This document shows, piece by piece, positions 1-6,745 of a stretch of 14,230 bases of DNA (position 1 is its first letter; every line of letters starts with the position of its first letter). A program made the position numbers and the translations under genes. The notes under the pieces are model-generated. The model was not told the DNA's origin, did not search any database, and was given only the letters and a program-made list of their open reading frames with translations. Origin of the DNA: Candidatus Zipacnadia bacterium (GTDB taxonomy: Bacteria; Armatimonadota; Zipacnadia; Zipacnadales; UBA5352); NCBI GenBank assembly GCA_029820915.1, contig JALGUI010000025.1, forward strand, positions 1 through 14,230, written 5' to 3'.

Positions 1-689
1 GGCTCGTTACGGATGAGCAGCAGGCAGGTCTTGGCCGTGGTCGCGTGCGCCCGGAAGGTATCCCTCGGCAGCCCGATCACAGCGTGCACCGTCACCGCCT
101 CCAGCAGCCACCGGCGAACGTGGCGCCATCGCGCGTTGGACAGCACGCCCTCGGGGAGGATGATGGCGATCCAGCCGCCCGGTCGGCACAGCGTGACGAA
201 GCGCTCGAGGAAGAGCAGCTCGACCGGGAAGCGTCGCAGTCGCTGCAGGTCGCGCTCGGACGGTTCGGGCCTGAAGAGGCGCACGTCGGGCCCGGCGAAC
301 AGGCGGTAGGCGCGGGCCATCAAGCGGAGTGTGTCGGGTCGCGTGTCGGGGAGTTCGCAGCCGAACGGGGGGTTTCCCAGGGCCAGGTCGAAGGCGGCAT
401 CGGGGAGCGCGCCCGGGAGCAGGCCGTCCATGACCGCGAGCCTGCATCGCGGGTCGGCGCTGAGCCCGCTGTCGCGCCACGCCCGGGCCATGCCGGGGTC
501 GCAGTCGGCGCCGACGGCCTCGGCGGCGCCGCGCTCGAGCGACGCCCGCAGCCACTCCCCCGGCCCGCAGGCAGGATCGACGACCCGAGCGTCCGCGACG
601 CACGCGCCGAGGGCCGCGAACGCGTCGAGCGCGAGTTCGACCACCGCGCGAGGCGTGAAGAACTGGCCGAGAGCGTCACTGCGTGGCAT
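1..689 (-). CDS. N6-adenine DNA methyltransferase (HsdM-like), 3' end cut by window edge
   Basis: This gene transfers a methyl group from S-adenosylmethionine to adenine in DNA. The visible 229 residues show GQFFTP at 8-13, the SAM-binding motif DPACGPGEWL at 38-47, the catalytic NPPF at 106-109, and an ILPEGVL strand at 177-183. VIGLPRDTF at 204-212 then leads into a hydrophobic LLLI strand near 223-226, an order typical of type I HsdM and related N-6 methylases. The start is the ATG at 687-689, with a strong GGGGAGG site 4 nt upstream. Its first 14 bases overlap the end of the sulfatase gene, which suggests translational coupling. The catalytic core begins within eight residues of the start, so the helical N-terminal domain of classic HsdM (roughly 150 residues) is absent; a type IIG-like or solitary methylase is possible. 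Any specificity domain or nuclease lies beyond the left edge. The family is confident; the system type is unknown. Confidence 0.88.
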   Translation of the reverse strand, partial: MPRSDALGQFFTPRAVVELALDAFAALGACVADARVVDPACGPGEWLRASLERGAAEAVGADCDPGMARAWRDSGLSADPRCRLAVMDGLLPGALPDAAFDLALGNPPFGCELPDTRPDTLRLMARAYRLFAGPDVRLFRPEPSERDLQRLRRFPVELLFLERFVTLCRPGGWIAIILPEGVLSNARWRHVRRWLLEAVTVHAVIGLPRDTFRAHATTAKTCLLLIRNE

Positions 690-2184
690 GTGGCCTCCCC
701 TTGGCCTGCTGTCGGATGTCGTGCCGCCGGGTCACACCACCGAGTGAGTCGCCCCCGTTACACGGCACAGCGGGCGCCTGTTCGAAGCAAGGCTGAAAGA
801 AGTCACCTGTGTCGCGCATCCACTCGGCGAGGGCTGCCTGCAGGTGTGCGCGCACGCCGGTGTGGGCGGCGTTGCTCGCGAGGTTGTGCAACTCGTCGGG
901 GTCGGCCGCCAGATCGAAGAGCTGATCGCGCTCGGGCTCTTCGTGGTAGTGCACGTACTTGTGGCGCTCCGTCACCACGCCGCGCACGTGGTAACCACCA
1001 TCGATGTGGCCGTTGAACTCGATGAAGGTGAACTCGGGGCCGGGCGCGTCCGGATCGCGAAGCATGGGCGCCAAGCTCTTGCCCTGCGCGCGCGCGAGCG
1101 GCGGTATGCCCAGCAGGTCGAGGACCGTCGGCGCCAGATCCACGTGTGAGGCGAGCTGCGTGCGCCGGCCGGGTGCGATGCCGGGCCCGCGCATCATCAG
1201 CGGAAGCCGGCAGGCGCGATCGTAGAGTACGCCCTTCTGGTACAGCCCGTGCGCGCCCAGCATCTCGCCGTGGTCGCCGGTCATCATCACGAGCGTGTCG
1301 CGGGCCCTGCCCGAGCGCGCGAGCGCGTCGAGCACCACACCGTGACAGGCGTCGGCGAAGGCGACGAAGCCGAGGTACGCCGCAATGCCGCGCGCCCACT
1401 GCTCCCAACCCCAGCCGCGCACGGCCTGGCGGCCGGGAGCGTCCGCGACGGCCTCGGGCAAGTCGTCTGCGCTCGCGTCGAAGCCGGGCGGCGGCTCGAC
1501 GTCACCGGGGTCGAACATGCTCAGCCAGGGCTCCGGAACGAGCAGCGGCGGGTGCGGGGCGCCGAGCGAGCACCATGCGGCAAAGGGCCGGGCGGGCGGC
1601 GCATCGAGGATGAAGTCGGCGATCGCCCACGCGCGGACCGTGTCCGGGTGCTCCTCGGTCGGCCGCGTCCACTTTGCCGGCACCGGGATGCTGAGGGCCC
1701 AGTCATGATGGCCGCCGTCGGTGCGGGTACGCACGGCTCCCCGCTGGGACCCGGGCTCGATGCCCTGCTCGGCCATCATCGCCTCGTGCTCACGATAGGG
1801 GAATCCCCCGGCATCGAAGTGTGCGTACTCGCCGGAGCGGTCCTCGCCCTCGGCGCGGTTGATGTGCCAGATGCCCTGGTAGCCGACGCGGTAGCCGGCG
1901 TCGTGGAGGCGATCGATGAGCAGCTCCTCACCGGGGTTCATGGTTGCGTAGCCTTCGCCGAACGAGGTCGAGCCGTGCGCGTGAGGCCAGCGCCCGGTCA
2001 TCATCGATGGGCGAGTGGGTATGCACAGCGGGGTCGCGCAGTAGAACCGGTCGAAGACCGCGCTCTCACCGGCGAGGCGGCTCCAGTGGGGGGTGAGGAC
2101 CGGACCGGCCCAGGGCCCGGTCACATCTCGTTGCAGTTGATCGCACAGCAGAACAAGGAGATTCATGGTAGGCGCGGAATTCAT
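676..2184 (-). CDS. Sulfatase (cysteine-type, S1 family), cytoplasmic
   Basis: The 502-residue protein belongs to the alkaline-phosphatase-like sulfatase superfamily, which hydrolyses sulfate esters and, in some members, phosphonate or phosphate esters. The N-terminal strand NLLVLLCDQ (8-16) carries metal-ligand D15, with Q16 where many arylsulfatases have a second Asp; choline-sulfatase and phosphonate-monoester-hydrolase types also have DQ. C54 in CIPTR (54-58) matches the C-x-P-x-R signature converted to formylglycine. TGDHGEMLGAHG (302-313) supplies D304 and H305, and GAPHPP (208-213) a further histidine. The usual GKWH motif reads GIWH (104-107), so its lysine is missing. There is no signal peptide, so it probably acts in the cytoplasm. 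The start ATG at 2182-2184 has GGAGGG 6 nt upstream; a second ATG six codons in is less well placed. The maturing enzyme is not in the window, and the substrate is unknown. Confidence 0.9.
   Translation of the reverse strand: MNSAPTMNLLVLLCDQLQRDVTGPWAGPVLTPHWSRLAGESAVFDRFYCATPLCIPTRPSMMTGRWPHAHGSTSFGEGYATMNPGEELLIDRLHDAGYRVGYQGIWHINRAEGEDRSGEYAHFDAGGFPYREHEAMMAEQGIEPGSQRGAVRTRTDGGHHDWALSIPVPAKWTRPTEEHPDTVRAWAIADFILDAPPARPFAAWCSLGAPHPPLLVPEPWLSMFDPGDVEPPPGFDASADDLPEAVADAPGRQAVRGWGWEQWARGIAAYLGFVAFADACHGVVLDALARSGRARDTLVMMTGDHGEMLGAHGLYQKGVLYDRACRLPLMMRGPGIAPGRRTQLASHVDLAPTVLDLLGIPPLARAQGKSLAPMLRDPDAPGPEFTFIEFNGHIDGGYHVRGVVTERHKYVHYHEEPERDQLFDLAADPDELHNLASNAAHTGVRAHLQAALAEWMRDTGDFFQPCFEQAPAVPCNGGDSLGGVTRRHDIRQQAKGRPHATQ
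694..700 (-). promoter_or_regulatory. Ribosome binding site of the DNA methyltransferase
   Basis: GGGGAGG on the minus strand ends 4 nt before the ATG at 687-689. It lies inside the last codons of the sulfatase gene and fixes the methyltransferase start at the overlap, rather than at downstream methionines that would cut away the GQFFTP motif. Confidence 0.7.
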
Positions 2185-2219
2185 CGGATGCCCTCCGGGG
2201 TTGAACGGCTGATAACAAC

Positions 2220-2248
2220 GGAACGCTGCGGAATGCCCGGCGCATTCC
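2220..2248. promoter_or_regulatory. Candidate operator or hairpin in the divergent sulfatase/transketolase region
   Basis: GGAACGC (2220-2226), GGAATGC (2230-2236) and the inverted copy GCATTCC (2242-2248) lie together in the 205-bp gap between the divergent starts. The last two form a perfect 7-bp inverted repeat around a 5-nt CCGGC centre. This could be a binding site shared by both promoters or a leader hairpin. No convincing -35/-10 pair was found on either strand of this gap. Confidence 0.35.
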
Positions 2249-2375
2249 TGACGGGGCTACCTGTTCGTCATGGCCGAGGCCCGACCTCCGCGACGGCGCG
2301 CGGCCGGGCGGCGGTCGGCACCCGAGGACCATGGGCCGAGTCCGCTGACAGTGTTCACTCTGCGAGACGCTTCTG

Positions 2376-2381
2376 AGGAGG
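2376..2381 (+). promoter_or_regulatory. Ribosome binding site selecting the GTG start of transketolase
   Basis: AGGAGG sits 8 nt before GTG at 2390-2392. The frame stays open 40 codons further upstream to 2270, but that stretch is Arg/Pro-rich and unlike a transketolase N-terminus, so the GTG is chosen as the start. Confidence 0.8.
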
Positions 2382-2389
2382 AGTGCCCG

Positions 2390-4483
2390 GTGCCGATACT
2401 GGACTCACAGACCATGCAGCCGCGTCGGACATATACCATCGAGGAGCTCGAGGACGCCGCACGAGAGATGCGGGCGTGGGTGATGATCGCGCTCCAGGCG
2501 GCCGGCTCCGGCCACACCGGCGGGACCATGTCGATCGCGGATATCACGGCGGCGCTGTACCTCAGCCACATCCGGCACGATCCGGCCAGTCCGAAGTGGG
2601 AGGGGCGCGACAGGGTCTTCTGGTCGGCCGGGCACAAGGCCCCCATGATCTACGTCGGGCTGGGGATGGCGGGGTACTTCAATGACATGCCTGTCACCTA
2701 CCACGGCGAGCCGCTCGAGCAGTTCGCCGACGTCCCCGGCATCCAGCAGACGGTCCTGCTCCGCAAGCTCGGGTCGCCGTTCGAGGGGCACCCGAACTCC
2801 CGCAAGCTCCCGGGCATCGAGGTCTGCTCGGGCTCGTTGGGACAGGGCCTCGGCATCGCCTGCGGCTCGGCCCTGAACGCCAGGATCTACAACGAGGACT
2901 ACCGCGCCTACTGCATCATGGGCGACGGCGAGCAGCAGGAGGGTTCAGTCTGGGAGGCGGCCATGTTCGCCTCGCACCATGCGCTCGACAACCTGGTCGC
3001 CATCATTGACGACAACCGCCTGCAGATCGATGGCCCCACGGCCGAGGTAACCAACGTACAGTCGCTCGAGGAGAAGTACCGCGCCTTCGGCTGGGAGGTC
3101 TTCAACATCGATGGCCACGACATGAACGACATCCTGGCCGGCCTCGAGCGCGCGGACGCCGTGGAAGGCCGCCCGGCCCTGATCATCGCCCACACTATCA
3201 AGGGCAAGTGCGTGGGCTTCGCCGAGGATGTCGTGGGCTACCACGGCGTGCCGCCCAAGGACGGGCGCTACGGTGACGAGTCGCTCGACGCCGCGCTCAC
3301 CTGCATGGAGGCGAGCGACCTGTTCCCGCCCGAGCGCGTGGACGAGATCCTGGCCTTCGCCGAGGAGTACGGGGAAGTCGCCGCGCAGCGCGCCGACGCC
3401 GAGATCCCGCTGTTCGGCCGCAACTGGTGGTGGAACGAGACCGGGGACATGGCGGTCGAGATGGACGCCACTCGCAATGGCTTCGGCCACGGCATCGCCG
3501 AAGTCGGCGCGGACGAGAACGTCGTCGCGCACGGCGCGGACATCACCGGCTCCATCCGCATGGACCGGTTCTACCGGCCCGACGGCGAGAACGAGGACCC
3601 GGAGCGCAAGCGCCGCTTCGTGACCTGCGGGATCGCCGAGGCGAACATGACCGAGGTCGCGGCCGGCTTCGCCCTCGAGGGCAAGACGCCGTTCATCGGC
3701 TCCTACGGCGTCTTCTCCACCGGCCGCAACTGGGATCAGCTCCGCACGACGGTGGGCTACAGCGGCCTGCCCGTCAAGATCGTGGACGCGCACGGCGGCG
3801 TCTCCGTGGGCCCGGACGGCGCCACGCACCAGGCTCTGGAGGAGATCTTCCTCATCACCGCTATCCCGGGCTACGTCATGTTCGTGCCGTGCGACTCCAT
3901 TGAGGCCGCCAAGGCCACGAAGGCCGCGGCGGCCAACGATTCCCCCACCGTGGTGCGCTTCGCCCGCGAGGCTACGCCGGTGGTCAGCACCGAGGCGACG
4001 CCCTTCGAGCCGGGCGTCGCCAACGTCATTCGTTACCGGGGCAGCGCGCCGAAGTTCGTCGATGCCTTCGAGACCGTGCTCGCCTCCGATTACGCATCGG
4101 AGGGCGAGGACCTGGCGATAGTCGCCTGTGGCCCGATGGTGCCTGAGGCCATGCGCGCCGCGGTCATCCTCAAGGAGGAGAGTGGCCTCGAGACGCGCGT
4201 GGTGAACCTGCACACCGTCAAGCCGATCGACCGCGACGCCATCGCCGCCGCGGGCCGCGACACCGGCGTGGTGGTGACCGCCGAGGAGCACCAGGTCGGC
4301 GGCATGGGCAATCTCGTCGCGGCCGCCATCTGCGAGGCGGGCCTCGACCACGCTGTGAGCTTCGGGATGATCGGCGTCCAGGACCGCTTCGGCGAGTCCG
4401 GAAAGCCGTGGGAACTCGTCAAGGTCTTCGAGCTGACGGGCGAGCACATCGCCCGCAAGGCCCTCGACCTGCTCAACGAGTAG
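2390..4483 (+). CDS. Transketolase, single chain resembling fused split-type subunits
   Basis: Transketolase is a thiamine diphosphate enzyme that moves two-carbon ketol units between sugar phosphates in the cytoplasmic pentose phosphate pathway. The 697-residue protein has GSGHTGG (39-45), the cofactor motif starting GDGEQQEGSVWEA (178-190) and ending DDNRLQIDG (207-215), and the catalytic-glutamate region GIAEANM (414-420, E417). The pyrimidine-domain segment DAHGGVSVGPDGATHQALEE (466-485) and a C-terminal domain from about 570 follow. SAGHKAP and YHGVPP resemble the N-terminal subunit of split transketolases, and GIAEANM to HQALEE their C-terminal subunit. The junction lies around 335-362 and includes an unusual NWWWNE stretch. 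Length is close to the single-chain norm of about 660. The stop TAG is followed at once by TGA. It is the only plus-strand gene, divergent from the sulfatase and convergent with the glycoside-hydrolase run. A dihydroxyacetone synthase-type role is possible but not indicated. Confidence 0.95.
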   Translation: MPILDSQTMQPRRTYTIEELEDAAREMRAWVMIALQAAGSGHTGGTMSIADITAALYLSHIRHDPASPKWEGRDRVFWSAGHKAPMIYVGLGMAGYFNDMPVTYHGEPLEQFADVPGIQQTVLLRKLGSPFEGHPNSRKLPGIEVCSGSLGQGLGIACGSALNARIYNEDYRAYCIMGDGEQQEGSVWEAAMFASHHALDNLVAIIDDNRLQIDGPTAEVTNVQSLEEKYRAFGWEVFNIDGHDMNDILAGLERADAVEGRPALIIAHTIKGKCVGFAEDVVGYHGVPPKDGRYGDESLDAALTCMEASDLFPPERVDEILAFAEEYGEVAAQRADAEIPLFGRNWWWNETGDMAVEMDATRNGFGHGIAEVGADENVVAHGADITGSIRMDRFYRPDGENEDPERKRRFVTCGIAEANMTEVAAGFALEGKTPFIGSYGVFSTGRNWDQLRTTVGYSGLPVKIVDAHGGVSVGPDGATHQALEEIFLITAIPGYVMFVPCDSIEAAKATKAAAANDSPTVVRFAREATPVVSTEATPFEPGVANVIRYRGSAPKFVDAFETVLASDYASEGEDLAIVACGPMVPEAMRAAVILKEESGLETRVVNLHTVKPIDRDAIAAAGRDTGVVVTAEEHQVGGMGNLVAAAICEAGLDHAVSFGMIGVQDRFGESGKPWELVKVFELTGEHIARKALDLLNE

Positions 4484-4502
4484 TGACCGACCATCCGACG
4501 GC

Positions 4503-4535
4503 ACAGAGCCCGCCGCCTCGCGCGGCGGGCTCTGT
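4503..4535. terminator. Bidirectional terminator hairpin between convergent genes
   Basis: A perfect 14-bp GC-rich inverted repeat (ACAGAGCCCGCCGC and its complement) encloses a 5-nt CTCGC loop. It starts 19 nt after the transketolase stop and ends 11 nt before the stop of the convergent minus-strand gene, so it can serve both. There is no T-run on either side, so strict intrinsic termination is not proven. Confidence 0.8.
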
Positions 4536-4546
4536 CGTGGCAGTGG

Positions 4547-6616
4547 CTACTGCGCCATCAGCCGGTAGATGTGCACCGCTAATGCGTCGAAGTCGTCGCT
4601 GATCGCGCTGCCCGCGAGGCGCGCCTGGCGGTCCTCGAACATGACCTCGACGTCGGGCGCGCAGGAGACCCCGGGCGCGAGCGCCGCGACGTCGATGCTC
4701 ACCGACACGGCCTCGTCGCCGGGGTTCACCGCGATCAGGACGAGTTCATCGTCCAGCCGCTTGACGCAGGTGTGTACCTCTCCCTCGTCGCCGCCGAAGA
4801 CTCGCTCGGCCACGTTGCCGTGCAGGAGCACCGGCTCGAGCGCGATCAGCTCATCGTTCACGACCTTGATCTCCGCCCACAACTCGGGGTTGTCCTCGGG
4901 CAGGTACCAGTTCGGGTCGCGGAACGAGTACCAGAACAGGCCGCGCGCACCGTGGACGAGCGCCAGGTAGGTCATGCACCGGTGCTGCGCGGGCGTGACC
5001 AGCGGGCTGTTCGGCCACGGCCAGATCTGGCCGATGAACCACGGCACGTGGCCCGGGATGACGTCGCGCGCGTGGTCGAGGGTGTCGGCGATGGTGGTGA
5101 GCGGCGTCCGCCCGATGGGGTAGACATCCGCCGAGACGATGTCGGTCTGCGGCGCGAACTGCAGGTAGGTGTTCGGGTTGTTCAGGCAGGTGTAGGCCGG
5201 GCGATCCGGGTCGTTGGTGCGGATGTACATGTAGGCGTCCGCGAGCGTCTCGATGACCGCGGCATCGCCGCTCGGTTCGTCCTGGATCCACCACGCGAAG
5301 ACCGAGTCGTTTCCGATAACCGTGTCCATCGCCTCTCGCCAGCGCTCCGAGTTGGGCCGTGCCGTCCAGTAGAGCGCCACGCCCGTGCGCAGCCCCGCAG
5401 CCTGCGCGGCCTCGACGTTGTCGAAGCGGCACTGCACCGCGTTGAAGCCCTGGCTGACGACCAGCTCGTAGTCCTGCGGCTCGACGTGGTAGAGCCCGCG
5501 TGCGAAGAATGGCTCGCCGTTCACGAGCGTGGTCTGATCGTCGGTGATGTAGTTCGGCGCGGGTACGTACCACCACGTTCCTGCGAAGGTCTTCGCCGCC
5601 TCATCGCCCTGCAGCAGTGCCAGCGTCCAGCGGTACTTGCCGTCGGGCAGGCGCTGCTCAGGCGCGAGGTCGGCGCTGCGCGCGGGCAGCTCGGTCAGCC
5701 GCTGCGACCACACCGCCTCGCCGCCATCGAAGGCCGCCACCTCGACCACCAGCGCCGCGTCGTCCAGCTCGGCCAAGTTGATGTATGTGGTCACCCTCAC
5801 CGGCAGCACCGCGTCGCGGCGCGCGCGCGAGACGCGCTGGCTGCTGGCGTTGATGGCCGGGCACAGCGCGTCCTCGGGGCGCTGCGCGAGCCAGGGGCTG
5901 ACGTCGCCGCTCAGCAGCACGTTGAAGTCCTCGAAGATGCCCGCCTCCGCCGGCTCGATGACCAGCGCCCAGACATCATCGTCGGCGCCCGGCGGGACCT
6001 CGATGGTCGCGGTGTCGCCCATGCCGCCGGCGGTGCTCAGCGCCGCGACCTCGGTGCCGTCAGGCGCGAGCACCCGCGCCGCCGCGGTCTCGCCGGTGCC
6101 CTGCCCGCCCAGCGCCACCGTGAACGCGCGCGCGCCGGGGGGCACACACAGGTAGACGGGCGCGGCGCGGCTGACGCCCTCGAACGGCTGGCCACCGGCC
6201 CCGGCGGGCAGCAGCAGTTTCGCGCCCTCGGCGTCGAGGGTGAAGCCGTTGCGGCCCGCGCCGGCGTGCAGCGCATAGGGCCCGATCTGCGCCGCGTCGA
6301 AGCTCAGCGTGACGCTCTCCCCCATCGCCGCACTGCCCTCCGCGAGCAGTTCGCCGTCGGACGACTCGACGCGCCCGGTCGCCTCGTTCTCGTAGCGCCC
6401 GACCTGGTCGCAGGTGACGGTCACGCTCACCGGCCCCGGCGCGGTGACGTAGAGCAGGAAGTCGTGGGCGGTGCGCAGCCGCGTGAGGCCCGGCGCGAGG
6501 TTGTGCTGCCCGAGGCTGCCCGGCGCGAAGAACGCCCCCGGCAGCAACTCCACCGCAGCCTGTGCGGTGAGCGTTGTCAGCGTCAGTGCAGCGATGATCC
6601 ATCCTGTGCGCAGCAT
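4547..6616 (-). CDS. Secreted glycoside-hydrolase-like protein with GH-A-type TIM barrel
   Basis: The 689-residue protein begins with a signal peptide (MLRTGWIIAALTLTTLTAQA, cleavage near 20), so it is exported. Residues 21 to about 350 are rich in short beta strands and look like two or more beta-sandwich domains. Residues 360-600 look like a TIM barrel: GLYHVEP (374-380), GFNAVQCRFD (390-399), AWWIQDEPSG (441-450), DIVSADVYP (492-500) and GLFWYSFRD (559-567). The DEP triplet places E447 where clan GH-A enzymes carry the acid/base glutamate. The nucleophile was not identified with confidence. A short beta domain closes the protein (about 610-685). The ATG at 6614-6616 was chosen because GGAGGG lies 7 nt upstream and the signal peptide starts there; the open frame to 6709 has no such support. 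It is the last gene of the minus-strand run. The GH family and substrate are not recognised, and it could be a non-catalytic homologue. Confidence 0.72.
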   Translation of the reverse strand: MLRTGWIIAALTLTTLTAQAAVELLPGAFFAPGSLGQHNLAPGLTRLRTAHDFLLYVTAPGPVSVTVTCDQVGRYENEATGRVESSDGELLAEGSAAMGESVTLSFDAAQIGPYALHAGAGRNGFTLDAEGAKLLLPAGAGGQPFEGVSRAAPVYLCVPPGARAFTVALGGQGTGETAAARVLAPDGTEVAALSTAGGMGDTATIEVPPGADDDVWALVIEPAEAGIFEDFNVLLSGDVSPWLAQRPEDALCPAINASSQRVSRARRDAVLPVRVTTYINLAELDDAALVVEVAAFDGGEAVWSQRLTELPARSADLAPEQRLPDGKYRWTLALLQGDEAAKTFAGTWWYVPAPNYITDDQTTLVNGEPFFARGLYHVEPQDYELVVSQGFNAVQCRFDNVEAAQAAGLRTGVALYWTARPNSERWREAMDTVIGNDSVFAWWIQDEPSGDAAVIETLADAYMYIRTNDPDRPAYTCLNNPNTYLQFAPQTDIVSADVYPIGRTPLTTIADTLDHARDVIPGHVPWFIGQIWPWPNSPLVTPAQHRCMTYLALVHGARGLFWYSFRDPNWYLPEDNPELWAEIKVVNDELIALEPVLLHGNVAERVFGGDEGEVHTCVKRLDDELVLIAVNPGDEAVSVSIDVAALAPGVSCAPDVEVMFEDRQARLAGSAISDDFDALAVHIYRLMAQ

Positions 6617-6623
6617 CCTGGTT

Positions 6624-6629
6624 CCCTCC
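6624..6629 (-). promoter_or_regulatory. Ribosome binding site of the GH-A-like protein
   Basis: GGAGGG on the minus strand lies 7 nt before the ATG at 6614-6616. It decides the start in favour of the codon that opens the signal peptide, over the in-frame candidates up to 6709. Confidence 0.75.
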
Positions 6630-6745
6630 ATGCCGGGCGTCTCGTCCGTCGGCCGTTGCCGTGTGCCGTTGGAGGGGCCGCACGAGTACGAGTGCGCGGC
6701 ACTCGCCACCAGGCCGGCCCACGCGCGGTCGTTGTCGTTCGCCCG

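Noticed and set aside
45..1016. Plus-strand open frame of 323 codons
   Set aside because: It is antisense to the methyltransferase and the end of the sulfatase, both with clear catalytic motifs; its own translation is low-complexity and Arg/Ala-rich.
2270..2389. N-terminal 40-codon extension of transketolase
   Set aside because: The stretch is Arg/Pro-rich and a strong AGGAGG site sits 8 nt before the GTG at 2390.
2945..4504. Minus-strand open frame of 519 codons
   Set aside because: It mirrors the transketolase gene; GC-rich third positions keep the opposite frame open. No recognisable motif.
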